Part shown: piece after piece, positions 19,279 through 28,126 of the stretch | Layout: each line of letters opens with the position of its first letter | Position numbering within the stretch: the stretch's first letter is position 1 | NCBI RefSeq assembly: GCF_024125445.1 | Contig: NZ_JAMXWM010000001.1 | Location: 186,001-250,000 of the forward strand | Length of the DNA: 64,000 nucleotides | Direction: 5' to 3' | From: Sporolactobacillus shoreicorticis | GTDB lineage: Bacteria > Bacillota > Bacilli > Bacillales > Sporolactobacillaceae | Made by a program: the position numbers and the translations under genes | The notes under the pieces: model-generated | Databases searched by the model: none | The model's input: the letters and a program-made list of their open reading frames with translations, nothing else | Told to the model about the DNA's origin: nothing

Positions 19279-20703
19279 ATGTCAAATAAAAAAACAAACC
19301 GTAAGCTCGTTACGGTTGCCATGCTCGTCGCCATTCTTATCGTGGCGATTGATGTGACGATTGTCAGTACCGCCATGCCGAAAGTGGTTCGCGACTTGCA
19401 TGGGTTAAGTTTAATCAGCTGGGTGTTTGCAATCTATACGTTGACGACGTCGGTGACCACGCCGATCTATGGCAAGCTTGCCGATCTGTTCGGCCGAAAG
19501 AAAGTCTTCATCATTGGTGTTATATTGTTTATTGGCGGATCTGTTTTATCCGGACTGTCGCAAACGATGATGCAATTAATTATTTTTCGTGCGATTCAGG
19601 GAATTGGTGCGGGAGCGGTGATGCCGATCACTTTCACAATTATCGGTGATCTTTATCCAGGCGAGGAGCGGGCGAAAATGCAGGGTCTGTTCAGCTCGGT
19701 CTGGGGTATTGCCGGTCTGCTTGGTCCGCTCGTTGGCGGTTTTTTTGTCGACCAAATCAGCTGGCGCTGGATTTTTTTCATTAATTTGCCTATTGGCTTC
19801 GTGTCGCTGCTTTTGATTACTTTTTGCTTTCACGAATCGTTTGACAAGAATACAAGCCATTCAATTGATTATTTTGGAGCGGCTGCGTTTACGCTCGGCC
19901 TCTCGTCGCTTCTGTATGTGCTGCTTAACGCGGGGCAAAGCTTTGCGTGGAATTCGGCTCCAGTATATGCGCTCTTTGCCGCTTTTGTCATCTTCATGGC
20001 TTTATTTAGTTATTTGGAAACAAAAGTGGACGAGCCGATGCTTCCGCCATCTTTATTTCGAATTCCTGTAATTCTTGTTTCCAATCTTGTGACTCTGTTG
20101 GCAAGCAGTGTCGTCATTGCGGTCAATGTCTATCTGCCGATGTGGATTCAGACAATTCTTGGTAAAAGCGCAACAAGCTCAGGACTGACGCTGATGCCAA
20201 TGTCGCTCGCCTGGCCCCTCGGAGCAGCCCTTGCCGGACGCTATATGTATCAGGTCGGATCAAAGCGAACCGCTGTGATCGGTACGATTCTCGTCACACT
20301 TGGCGGTATTTGGCTCGCGGCCTTGTCACTTGGGTCGCCATACTGGTATTTCGTCGGGATCATGATTGTCATCGGCTTCGGCATGGGCTATGCGATGACG
20401 CCGACAACGGTACTTGTGCAATCTGCGGTCGGATGGAGCATGCGCGGGGCGGCGACCGCATCAAATATGCTGATGAGGTCTGTTGGGCAAACCGTCGGCA
20501 TTGCGGTCTTTGGAACAATCTTTAACAACGCGCTTTCAGATGAAAAAATATCGTCAGGCGGAAGCACCGCTGTTCACTTGGCTCATGGCATTCATCTCGT
20601 CTTTATATGTGTCTTTTTTATAGGCATTGCCACGCTGATCGCGTCTCTGCTGCTTCCCTCACATCAAAAAGTGGTTGCTCAACAGAAACGTGTAGTGAAT
20701 TAA
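19279..20703 (+). CDS. DHA2-family (14-TM) multidrug MFS exporter
   Basis: The 474-residue protein has 14 predicted membrane segments. It carries the DHA2 motifs AIDVTIVSTAMP in TM1, GKLADLFGRKKVF (motif A) and the antiporter motif C near GIAGLLGPLVGGFF. This is the EmrB/LmrB/MdeA-type subfamily of proton-driven drug exporters. The ATG at 19279 is preferred because CGAGGGA lies 8-14 bases upstream; the ATG at 19258 has no binding site. No regulator gene is adjacent. Confidence 0.9.
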   Translation: MSNKKTNRKLVTVAMLVAILIVAIDVTIVSTAMPKVVRDLHGLSLISWVFAIYTLTTSVTTPIYGKLADLFGRKKVFIIGVILFIGGSVLSGLSQTMMQLIIFRAIQGIGAGAVMPITFTIIGDLYPGEERAKMQGLFSSVWGIAGLLGPLVGGFFVDQISWRWIFFINLPIGFVSLLLITFCFHESFDKNTSHSIDYFGAAAFTLGLSSLLYVLLNAGQSFAWNSAPVYALFAAFVIFMALFSYLETKVDEPMLPPSLFRIPVILVSNLVTLLASSVVIAVNVYLPMWIQTILGKSATSSGLTLMPMSLAWPLGAALAGRYMYQVGSKRTAVIGTILVTLGGIWLAALSLGSPYWYFVGIMIVIGFGMGYAMTPTTVLVQSAVGWSMRGAATASNMLMRSVGQTVGIAVFGTIFNNALSDEKISSGGSTAVHLAHGIHLVFICVFFIGIATLIASLLLPSHQKVVAQQKRVVN

Positions 20704-20798
20704 TCCTCTAAAAAGAGGAATAAAAAATAAATCATTATTCATAGTTTACATATATGATTAATTGTAATAATATAAGATTAAGTTCTTTCAATAGTGTA

Positions 20799-20895
20799 CT
20801 TATCAAGAGAGGTGGAGGGATTGGCCCGATGAAACCTCAGCAACCGGCCGACAGGAACGGTGCTAACTCCAAAAGCAGCAATGCTTGAAGATAAG
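20799..20895 (+). ncRNA. SAM-I riboswitch (S-box), copy 1
   Basis: CTTATC...GATAAG forms helix P1. Inside are the invariant blocks AGAGAGGTGGAGGGA, GGCCCGATGAAACC, CAGCAACC and GGTGCTAACTCC. This is a canonical S-box aptamer. A terminator follows at 20916-20960, so high SAM should stop transcription. The gene controlled is a pair of tiny FbpA-like ORFs, not a methionine gene. Confidence 0.95.
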
Positions 20896-20915
20896 TCGAG
20901 GTCAATGCATCATGG

Positions 20916-20960
20916 ATCCCTTGTTTCCTCTTCTTATCGAAGTGAAACAGGGGATTTTGA
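20916..20960 (+). terminator. S-box expression-platform terminator, copy 1
   Basis: ATCCCTTGTTTC pairs with GAAACAGGGGAT (one G-U) and is followed by a T-rich stretch. The loop contains CTTCTTATCGAAG, which could pair with the P1 strand as antiterminator. Confidence 0.8.
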
Positions 20961-21054
20961 TTTTGTATCGGGCGATCAGAATGGAATCAGCAACGATGCG
21001 AGTGGACCGATCCTCTTGCTGATGATTAAGTCTTTTTTTAGGAGATGACCCTTT

Positions 21055-21225
21055 ATGGCCCATAGTATTCAACGCAAATCGAATGAGTATCGCGAACAAT
21101 TAATTGATCAGCTCATTTCACATCGTATTTACAAAAAGAATGGAAAGCATTTGTTTCAGCTAACCTTGGAGGAACTGGAACAAGAATATGAGCGAGTGCT
21201 GTCTACGCAGATGAGATGCTCATGA
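21055..21225 (+). CDS. Small basic FbpA-like protein (56 aa) under a SAM riboswitch
   Basis: The 56-residue ORF begins MAHSIQRKSNEYREQLIDQL, continues ISHRIYKKNGKHLFQLTLEE and ends ELEQEYERVLSTQMRCS. This pattern (LIxQLI...YKKxxKHLFxLTLxELExEY) resembles the Fur-regulated basic protein A family of Bacillus, whose members modulate iron-sparing regulation. AGGAGATGACC precedes the ATG at suitable distance. Unlike FbpA it is preceded by an S-box, not a recognisable Fur box. Its stop overlaps the next start (ATGA). A decayed homologue lies at 33.5-34.4 kb behind another S-box. Similarity is from memory and short, so function is unproven. Confidence 0.65.
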   Translation: MAHSIQRKSNEYREQLIDQLISHRIYKKNGKHLFQLTLEELEQEYERVLSTQMRCS

Positions 21226-21305
21226 ATAGATCCGCCGGTTTTAAACGATTTAAAAGAGATTTAGCTGACTGGAAAAAATGGAAGGAACAGTCTCATCCAG
21301 AGTAG
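21222..21305 (+). CDS. 27-aa basic peptide translationally coupled to the FbpA-like gene
   Basis: The ORF starts with the ATG that overlaps the previous stop (ATGA) and encodes MNRSAGFKRFKRDLADWKKW plus KEQSHPE. It is very basic and tryptophan-containing. In Bacillus the fbpA gene is followed by a second tiny basic gene, fbpB, so the arrangement is similar, but I see no clear sequence match. It is too short for certainty; the coupling and conserved codon start support translation. Confidence 0.45.
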   Translation: MNRSAGFKRFKRDLADWKKWKEQSHPE

Positions 21306-21460
21306 AATCCTGACAGCCGGTCCAAACTTTAGCAATGCTTTTATTGCTGTTTATGCACCGTTTCCTCGGTGCATCACTTGTGGACCGATCTTTATTTGCA
21401 AAAGCAACTTGAACCTTTGATTTCCGCGAAGATTTATATCATCATTTTTTGATGGACGAA

Positions 21461-21610
21461 TTATCGAATCCACAGATCGTGTTCGAAACGTCGATCCAGC
21501 ATTTGGTTGCGCAGCTTTTCGATGCGAACTCGATCCTGATAACGTTCCTGAGGTGTTCTTTGTTTTCTGCGCCGAATGGTGAACGTAAAAGCGAATAAAC
21601 TGAATGTCAT
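21461..21610 (-). CDS. YrzI-like small protein (49 aa)
   Basis: The ORF begins MTFSLFAFTFTIRRRKQRTP, closely resembling the start of the YrzI small-protein family of Bacillus (MTF.LFF.TITI..RK), annotated as probable sporulation proteins. AAGGGAGGTCATCTT gives an excellent ribosome binding site before the ATG. The rest (DRVRIEKLRNQMLDRRFEHD) is charged and likely helical. Function unknown. The longer in-frame extension upstream has no start signal. Confidence 0.65.
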   Translation of the reverse strand: MTFSLFAFTFTIRRRKQRTPQERYQDRVRIEKLRNQMLDRRFEHDLWIR

Positions 21611-22127
21611 AAGATGACCTCCCTTTGTCATTACAAGACCTGAAACGGATCGCGTTTTATTGCATCCTCCCAAGTCGGTACACTCAGTGTATTGGAATTG
21701 TAAAAGGGATGTTGTTCCGAATTTGCGAAGTTTGCAGATGTAAACGATTTGCGAACTCAATGAGTCATAAAAGGGGAAGAAACTGTTGTTTGCGGAGAAG
21801 GAATCGTGGAACGACAGGTTTACCTCTCTTAAAGTCCGGCGTAGTTTGAAACATTGCTGTTTGTTTTACGGAGAAATAAGTGAGTTGCTAAATGCCTAGT
21901 AAGATGCTATGATTACTTAAAATTATTTCTGTGATATTCATCACTCATGCATCGCTGTTTTTTCTATTGTGAAAAAAGGGAGGTGGTTCAGTAGTTTAAA
22001 TTGGTTAATGGAGTCATTCATCAGCATTTTATGGTGAAAAAAATGATCTCAGGTCTGTTCTCCAAAGGAACAAGCAGGATAGAAATGGAAAGACAGTCAT
22101 GATTTTTAGCGAACGGATGGTAGCACT
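21611..22127. other. Intergenic stretch before the copper genes
   Basis: No gene seen. A strong GGGAGGTGGTTC ribosome-binding-like sequence at about 21978 is followed only by stop codons, suggesting a lost small gene. The segment 21708-21733 nearly repeats 50361-50387. Confidence 0.4.
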
Positions 22128-23897
22128 ATGAAGCAAAAAATAGGTATTTTTACAGCCATTATTCTTTTTTCACTGCTTTTTGCAAAATTTACGTCGGCAC
22201 ATGCTTATGTGATTAAGTCGGATCCCGCTCAGAACCAGCAGGCGAGCGCTGATCTCAAAACCGTATCCATTCAATTCAGTGAAGGCATCCAGCCCAATTT
22301 TTTCTCTTTGCAGCTTGTTGATGAAACCGGCTCCCGTATTGACACGAATCAGGCACGTATTGATAAAAAGAATCCTGCTGTGCTTGAAAATAATGTGAAG
22401 GGGAAGCTTTCCACCGGCTATTATCGAATCAAGTGGAAGGCAATTTCTGCTGACGGTCATGCCGTTCACGGGACGATCGCTTTTAAGGTCGGACAGCCGG
22501 TAAATGATCGGGCTGATGCTCAGAATGATAAAAACGGCAGCACTGCTCCGGGTGTGGATCAACTGATAATTCGATGGTTGCTTTATGTCGGTTTGTCGGT
22601 TTACTTCGGACCGCTTGTCTTTGTGCGATTTCTTTATCCTGTTTATCGTCCGCTTCTTTATAAACGAAAATCCGTCAAAGCAGTGTTATGGATTTCAGCA
22701 GGGATTCTGCTTCTCGGTGCTCTGCTTTCGCTGCCGCTTCAGGTAACGATTAACGCCGGCGTTAATTGGCTGCATGCATTTAACGGAGACAGCCTGTATG
22801 GGACGCTGTTTACAACCTCATTTGGCGTGCTCTGGTTTTTCGCGGTTGCCGCATTGCTTGCGAGTATTGCAGCGCTCTATTGGCTGATGCGCACGCGCGC
22901 TGAGAAGACAGCAACCCGGCTTGTCCTGGTGCAGCTTTTTCTGCTGTTGTTCTTTTCTTTAGTTAAGGCATTTCTCGGACATACAGCTGCGGTTCAGGAT
23001 CAAGGAATCCGCATCATGGCTGTTATTGCGGATTTTCTGCATTTGGCTACTGCTGCAATCTGGCTTGGTTCATTATTTAGCATTTTGGTTTTCCTCCCGG
23101 GAGCAGTTAAAGCTGCGAATGAGTCTCAGGAACGGCAGAAGGCGATTTACTGGCAGACCATTCGCCGTTTTTCAGTGGTTGCATTCATTCTTGTAGGACT
23201 GATTCTTTTAACGGGATTGCTCAGCAGCATGATCCATCTGTCGACGTTTCGCGCACTTTTTACATCGACATACGGACAGATCATTATCCTTAAAGCAGTT
23301 CTGTTTGCGGCGATGCTGCTGTTTGCCCTGTTCTCCAATCTGCACACGAAACGACAAGGTGAATTCCTGAAGAAAAGTGTCATCGGAGAACTCATCCTCG
23401 GTATTGTGGTTTTACTGGCAGCGGCAGTTTTAACTAATGTGTCCCCGCCTGTTCCTGAAGCTGCCGCGCCCAAGGCAGCGAAGCAGGACAGCACATTTGA
23501 GGGATTCAGCCCCAAATTTAATCATGGAAAACCGACAAAGAACGAAAAAGGTCCTGCCGTGCTGGAAGATCCGAAAAAAACATTACATGCGACAGCGAGC
23601 GGGTATACATTTTCTCTGCGCCTCGATCCACTGAAGCGCGGACCCAATACGTTGTATCTGGATATCCTTAATAAACAGAGAAAACGTGCGCGTGATTTGC
23701 AGCAAGTTGTGTTAAACATTCGCTGTATCGATATGGATATGGGTGAGTCGAAAATACAATTTCCCGTTGATAAACTGGGTAAGGGTTTTGTTATTAAAGA
23801 TGCGTTCGATATGAACCATCGCTATCTGATCAAAGTTCATGCGCTGGACAAGAATTATCAGTCAATTGATAAAGATTTTCTTGTCAGCATCAAATAA
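22128..23897 (+). CDS. CopC-CopD copper transport fusion (YcnJ-like)
   Basis: The 589-residue protein has a signal peptide (residues 1-24, cut before HAYVIKSDPA), so the mature N-terminus would expose the copper-ligand histidine of the CopC fold. A second ligand region is ADGHAVHGTIAFKVG. A CopD-type membrane domain of about eight segments follows (about residues 145-440), with conserved histidines in HTAA and FLHLATAAIWLG. A C-terminal extracytoplasmic beta-domain (about 470-589) is extra. B. subtilis YcnJ (541 residues) has this build and imports copper. It is followed after 24 bases by ycnI, as in the ycnKJI operon, but no YcnK/CsoR regulator is adjacent. Confidence 0.85.
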   Translation: MKQKIGIFTAIILFSLLFAKFTSAHAYVIKSDPAQNQQASADLKTVSIQFSEGIQPNFFSLQLVDETGSRIDTNQARIDKKNPAVLENNVKGKLSTGYYRIKWKAISADGHAVHGTIAFKVGQPVNDRADAQNDKNGSTAPGVDQLIIRWLLYVGLSVYFGPLVFVRFLYPVYRPLLYKRKSVKAVLWISAGILLLGALLSLPLQVTINAGVNWLHAFNGDSLYGTLFTTSFGVLWFFAVAALLASIAALYWLMRTRAEKTATRLVLVQLFLLLFFSLVKAFLGHTAAVQDQGIRIMAVIADFLHLATAAIWLGSLFSILVFLPGAVKAANESQERQKAIYWQTIRRFSVVAFILVGLILLTGLLSSMIHLSTFRALFTSTYGQIIILKAVLFAAMLLFALFSNLHTKRQGEFLKKSVIGELILGIVVLLAAAVLTNVSPPVPEAAAPKAAKQDSTFEGFSPKFNHGKPTKNEKGPAVLEDPKKTLHATASGYTFSLRLDPLKRGPNTLYLDILNKQRKRARDLQQVVLNIRCIDMDMGESKIQFPVDKLGKGFVIKDAFDMNHRYLIKVHALDKNYQSIDKDFLVSIK

Positions 23898-23921
23898 TTC
23901 TGCAGAATAAGGAGTTTTATC

Positions 23922-24554
23922 ATGAAGATGTTCAGTAAGGCAGGTTTCGCTGCACTGATCGCAGTGTTTCTTCTATTTGCCCTTCAACTCAATGCGTCGG
24001 CACATGTAACCGTTAAGCCGTTGCAGGCTGTCGCCGGCACCAGTGAGACTTATACAGTCACTGTACCTACTGAAAAAGAGATTCCGACAACAAAAATCGT
24101 TTTGCAGATTCCAACTCATGTCACGTTTTACAGCTACCAACCGGTACCCGGCTGGACAGCAAAAGCAGTCAAAAATTCGAAGGAACGTGTACAGACGGTG
24201 ACATGGACAGCGACCGGCGCAGGTATTGCCCCCGGTGCTTTTCAACAGTTTGAATTCCGAGCGCTCAATCCTGAAAAAACTGGCAGTATCACGTGGAATG
24301 CTTATCAGACGTACAAGGACGGCAGTATCGTAGAATGGACGGGCAAAGAAGATGCTGAAACCCCTCATGCAATCACAAAGGTCGTCAAGAGTACGGCGGA
24401 GACAGATACGAAGAAATCCAAGCCCAATGCCAATCAGACACTTTCGGTTATTACACTCGTATCTTCACTGGCTGCACTCGTTTTCTCCGTGCTAGCACTA
24501 ATCGTTGCTCTGAATAGAAAGAGAGAGAATAGAGAGACACCTGATCACAAGTAA
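23922..24554 (+). CDS. ycnI: YcnI-family copper-binding membrane-anchored protein
   Basis: The 210-residue protein has a signal peptide ending LNASA, after which the mature form begins HVTVKPLQA, placing a histidine at the N-terminus as in Cu-binding YcnI (DUF1775). Other features are VPTEKEIPTTKI and the tryptophan in PGWTAK, then a C-terminal membrane anchor (about residues 175-197) followed by basic residues. It probably hands extracytoplasmic copper to the preceding CopCD transporter. AAGGAG precedes the ATG. Confidence 0.88.
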   Translation: MKMFSKAGFAALIAVFLLFALQLNASAHVTVKPLQAVAGTSETYTVTVPTEKEIPTTKIVLQIPTHVTFYSYQPVPGWTAKAVKNSKERVQTVTWTATGAGIAPGAFQQFEFRALNPEKTGSITWNAYQTYKDGSIVEWTGKEDAETPHAITKVVKSTAETDTKKSKPNANQTLSVITLVSSLAALVFSVLALIVALNRKRENRETPDHK

Positions 24555-24580
24555 CCCCATTTAAAATCAGAAATAAAAGC

Positions 24581-24623
24581 TATGGTCTGACAGAGGTATC
24601 TATCCAAGGTCAGACCATGGTTT
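24581..24623 (+). terminator. Terminator of the copper operon
   Basis: ATGGTCTGAC pairs with GTCAGACCAT (10 bp) around a 17-base loop, followed by GGTTTGTTTGTATTT. Confidence 0.75.
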
Positions 24624-24816
24624 GTTTGTATTTAGATCTATATTCGTCAGATTTTCTAAACTCGGTTGTTGAATTTTTTTAAGAAATTCGCGTTTTTTTC
24701 TCGAATGTGATTAAAAGGACGGTATTTAAAAAAAGGTGGGAGGTTTGGTAAATCAAATGCATCGATGTCTGCCTGCGCCAAGCAGCATTGGTACAGGTTC
24801 TTTATTGGATCCGTGT

Positions 24817-25165
24817 AGAAAAACCGGGCAAAAAGCGCCCGGTCCTTACTTCCGCAGGATGCGGTGGTTTTCGCGTTGCCCTGTATAAAATAAGCGGAAA
24901 TTTTCCGGTTATTTGCATCATGGTGTTTGTTTTGCGGGTACATAAGGGTAATTTTTCCGCTTATGCAAAGCAAAAACCTCCATTTTCACGTTTTTAAATT
25001 TGATAAGCGGAATTTCTCCGTCTATTTAAGTAATTTTTTCATTCATTTTCTAATTAAGCGAAATTTTTCCGTTTATTTCTCAGATTGGGCGTTTAACTTG
25101 CTCACCCAACCTGATATGTTGATCAGTGCGGATTGGGTTGATCGCCGTATCAGCAAGGCAAAACG
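24817..25165. repeat. AAGCGGAAA palindromic repeat block, copy A
   Basis: The block starts with a hairpin-forming CCGGGCAAAAAGCGCCCGG and the phrase TACTTCCGCAGGATGCGGTG. It then carries four units of the type ATAAGCGGAAATTTTCCG (for example 24889-24914, nearly palindromic) spaced by 40-70 bases, and ends near GCAAGGCAAAACG. The same order recurs at 33.56-34.03 kb, and inverted at 53.97-54.35 and 60.55-60.75 kb. No ORF in it looks real. Confidence 0.8.
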
Positions 25166-25263
25166 ATAATCTCTTCCTTTTATCTGTAAAAAAGCGATCA
25201 ATGCCTCTTTTCAGAGAGGATTGATCGCTCAGAATCATGATTCGATTTATGGACATCATTTTG

Positions 25264-25644
25264 TCAGGCCGTAAAATTAAGGATATCGAGAATTTCTTCC
25301 TTTATTTCAATAAATTCTTTACTATCCCGATTCCGTGGACGCGGCAAATCAACCGCAACGATCTTTTTCAGAATCGCCGGTCGCGGAGTCATTGTAAAAA
25401 CGCGATCCGCTAAGTAAACCGCTTCTTCCACATCATGTGTGACCATGACCATCGTAATGTTCGTGCTTTCTTTAATTTTGAGAAGTTCATCATGCATTTT
25501 CATCCGTGTAAAGGCATCAAGCGCTCCGAAAGGCTCGTCAAACAGCAGCACCTTCGGGTAATTGATCAATGCCCGTGCCAGTGCCACGCGTTGCTGCATG
25601 CCGCCGGATAATTCATAGCGGCTTACTTTTCTTTTTTCCGCCAT
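25264..25644 (-). pseudogene. Truncated ABC transporter ATPase (SsuB/TauB-like)
   Basis: Only the C-terminal 126 residues of a normally 250-residue protein exist. They include the signature [17 protein letters not shown], Walker [13 protein letters not shown] and switch His in [15 protein letters not shown], of the nitrate/sulfonate/taurine transporter class. Walker A is missing. Oddly, the fragment starts with an ATG well placed after GAGGGGAGCAAG, as if an internal deletion fused the original start to the signature region. No permease or binding protein is nearby. Not functional as an ATPase. Confidence 0.75.
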
Positions 25645-26540
25645 GTTTCTTGCTCCCCTCTGATTATAAAATACAAAATAATTCCATGATCAGACCTGAA
25701 ACCGTTGCTGATCTGTGAATACGTTGCAGCAGTGTTCTAAGCTTTCGTTAAAATAACTAAACATCTCAAATTACTTGGTATTTGGTACAAAAAAAATAGA
25801 TGATCAATAAACTGCTGAGACTTTTCAAATAAATTTATTTGATCAATAGATCGTATACATCATCCAAAGTAATGTCATGATTAACAATATTAATATGCGC
25901 TTGTGCAAAACCTCTTTTCTTGACTAATGAATGAAACCGGGTACGCAATATTGCGGCCGCAATAAATCGCGTCTAAGAAGATATCGGCAAAGCGCGGAAG
26001 ATTTCAGCGATACGTCGCGTGAAACCTGTACCCGACTGATCACAAACGAGTTCATTGCCGCCCATTAACGTCTTAATGATTAGCAGCGGATGAACAGGTT
26101 ACTTTGTTGATGGTAAATTTAAACCATTCGATTATCCTTGTCAACCCCTCGAAAAAAATAAAATGGAATGGAAACATCATCGCAGAAAAAATCAACTTAG
26201 CAAAAGGCAATAACTATATTTTTATAATATTAAGCTTAAGTGCGTCAAACAAAAGTAAGGACTGCTTTGTGAATGGTCGGATAAATGCACTTCCGATTCA
26301 GAGAAATGATCATAAGGGCATGCATGCCCACATCGGGAAAATGTCGTGCAATCATTGATGTAACAAACCTTGCGGATGAGTAGCAATTTTAAGTTTAAGT
26401 GACGAAGTTTAAGTTCTTGCATAAGCATTGACATAATTTATTAAATACATTATATTACCTAGTAAACACATACGAATATTTTAACGGTGACGCATGCAAC
26501 CTAATGGTCACCTAAATGTTCCGTTTAAATTAAATAGTAA
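25645..26540. other. 900-bp region without intact genes
   Basis: On the minus strand around 25850-26075 short stretches such as MGGNELVCDQSGTGFTRRIA and RGFAQAHINIVNHDITLDDV (in different frames) look like coding debris of a single gene I cannot name. The 84-codon plus-strand frame at 26104 lacks a ribosome binding site and family resemblance. Nothing else was seen. Confidence 0.4.
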
Positions 26541-26544
26541 ACTT

Positions 26545-26639
26545 CTTATCAAGAGTGGCGGAGGGACTGGCCCAATGAAACCCGACAACCAGCACGCAGT
26601 GTATGGTGTTAATTCCAGCAGTTTAGACTGAGAGATAAG
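26545..26639 (+). ncRNA. SAM-I riboswitch (S-box), copy 2
   Basis: CTTATC...GATAAG closes P1; core blocks are AGAGTGGCGGAGGGACTGG, CCCAATGAAACC, GACAACC and GGTGTTAATTCC. A terminator (26658-26693) follows. It controls the operon of trans-sulfuration and hydroxyacid dehydrogenase genes downstream, so the operon should be on when SAM is scarce. Confidence 0.95.
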
Positions 26640-26657
26640 AGAACCGGTGCACCATGT

Positions 26658-26693
26658 TTTCTTATCTATTCTCAAATAAGAAAGCATTTTTTT
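26658..26693 (+). terminator. S-box expression-platform terminator, copy 2
   Basis: TTTCTTAT pairs with ATAAGAAA around a 10-base loop, followed by a run of seven T. Confidence 0.8.
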
Positions 26694-26781
26694 ATTGCCT
26701 TTTTTTGATTAGCGGTGCGTGAATGACAGGCCGGATGGAACCTGAAGACTCAGAGTATAGCTTGCGGGAGGGTGATCATTA

Positions 26782-26960
26782 ATGAGCAGAGTAAATGTCA
26801 ATTATTTTCAATTCATCCAATCATTTATGTGGGAGCCAATTGATCTGCCTTGGGCATGTGAAACGTTCAGTGACGTGACCGTATCCGTGACGTCCGCCAG
26901 GCATGCATTTAAATGCAGCCGGTTATCAACAATCAAGCATAGGAATTTTGAGGAGGATAA
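26782..26960 (+). pseudogene. Possible homoserine O-acyltransferase (MetX) N-terminal remnant
   Basis: A good ribosome binding site (GGGAGGGTGATC) precedes an ATG, and the frame reads MSRVNVNYFQFIQSFMWEPI and then PWACETFSDVT, reminiscent of the MetX start (pF.LesG..LP...LAYETfG). The frame then loses similarity and runs into the next gene's start region. Such a gene would fit a SAM-riboswitch operon that contains an O-acylhomoserine sulfhydrylase. Evidence is short and weak; it could instead be a leader ORF. Confidence 0.3.
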
Positions 26961-26965
26961 GCATT

Positions 26966-28108
26966 GTGAAACTAGATTCATTGATTGTGAAAGGAATTGA
27001 TGCGAAAGATAATCCCAATCACGCAGTGGTTCCGCCCATTTTCTTGGCAACAACCTATGTTCAGGATAATCTGCATGGTTTTCAGTCCTTTGCGTATGCG
27101 CGAGGCGGGAATCCGACACGGAATAATCTCGAAACCTTGTTTTCCAAAATTGAACAGGCGGACTATTCCTATGCGTTTGCTTCGGGAATGGCGGCCGTTT
27201 CCGCTGTTTTCAGTTTATTTAAGTCCGGTGATAAAATTCTGCTGAACAACAACGTGTACGGCGGAACCTATCGTTATGCCAGCAACCTTTTTGCGGAGAG
27301 AGGCATCGCTTATGAATTGGTGCACGATTTTAATGAACTGAAGGCGGACGATCTGGATGATGATGTGGCGGCACTTTATATTGAGACACCGTCAAATCCG
27401 CTGCTGCGCGTTGCTGATATTCAGCGGCTTGCAGCGATCGCGCGCGAGAAGGGCAAACTGCTGATCGTTGATAATACATTTTTAACTGCCTATTATCAAA
27501 ATCCACTTGCGTTAGGCGCCGATCTTGTTCTTTATTCCGCAACAAAATATCTGAGTGGGCACGCGGATGTCATTGCCGGTCTCGTGGCAACGAATCAAGA
27601 TAAGATCGCACAAAAACTTAAATTTCTGCAGAATACGCTTGGAGGAATCTTGAGTCCGACTGATTCCTATGCATTGATTCGAGGAATCAAGACATTGAGT
27701 GTTCGCCTAGATCGTCAAGAAGAGAATACAAATAAGATCATTGAATTTTTTAGCAGTCATCCCGGCATTGATCAACTGTATTATCCCGGATCGTACTCGC
27801 AGGAGGAAAAGGAAATTCAGCGGCGTCAGGCATCGGGACATGGCTCGGTCATCTCCGTTCGTCTCGCATCAGATTATGATCAGGATCGGTTTGTAGCGGC
27901 ACTTTCGTTGTTTGATCTGGCCGTCAGTCTTGGCGGGGTTGAAAGCCTGATTTGCCAGCCGGCAACGATGACGCATGAATCGTTTGATGAAAAGCTTCAG
28001 GAAAAAATCGGTATCACAAAAGGATTGCTTCGTTTGGCGATTGGTATTGAGAATGCCGATGATCTGCTGGAAGATTTGGCGCGCGCACTGGAAAAAGCGA
28101 AAAGATAG
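26966..28108 (+). CDS. Trans-sulfuration PLP enzyme (cystathionine gamma-synthase/lyase family)
   Basis: The 380-residue protein belongs to the Cys/Met metabolism PLP family. It has YARGGNPTRNNLE (about residues 44-56), the phosphate-binding FASGMAA, the cofactor Asp in LLIVDNTF (Asp169) and the Schiff-base lysine in YSATKYLSGH (Lys194). Possible reactions are cystathionine gamma-synthesis (MetI), beta-cleavage (MetC) or gamma-cleavage (MccB); the sequence alone does not separate them. I chose the GTG at 26966 because GAGGAGGATAAG lies just upstream. It is the first intact gene after the S-box, so methionine synthesis is likely. Confidence 0.85.
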   Translation: MKLDSLIVKGIDAKDNPNHAVVPPIFLATTYVQDNLHGFQSFAYARGGNPTRNNLETLFSKIEQADYSYAFASGMAAVSAVFSLFKSGDKILLNNNVYGGTYRYASNLFAERGIAYELVHDFNELKADDLDDDVAALYIETPSNPLLRVADIQRLAAIAREKGKLLIVDNTFLTAYYQNPLALGADLVLYSATKYLSGHADVIAGLVATNQDKIAQKLKFLQNTLGGILSPTDSYALIRGIKTLSVRLDRQEENTNKIIEFFSSHPGIDQLYYPGSYSQEEKEIQRRQASGHGSVISVRLASDYDQDRFVAALSLFDLAVSLGGVESLICQPATMTHESFDEKLQEKIGITKGLLRLAIGIENADDLLEDLARALEKAKR

Positions 28109-28126
28109 TTTGGAGTGGAAAGCAGC

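Noticed and set aside
20704-20720. Short CCTCT/AGAGG hairpin after the DHA2 gene as a terminator
   Set aside because: Five-base stem followed by A-rich rather than T-rich sequence; too weak to call.
24656-25169. ORFs of 69-105 codons inside repeat block A
   Set aside because: They are translations of the AAGCGGAAA repeat; similar frames appear in the other copies, but without conserved start or coding bias.
26104-26358. 84-codon ORF on the plus strand
   Set aside because: No start signal, low-complexity lysine/asparagine-rich composition and no recognisable motif.
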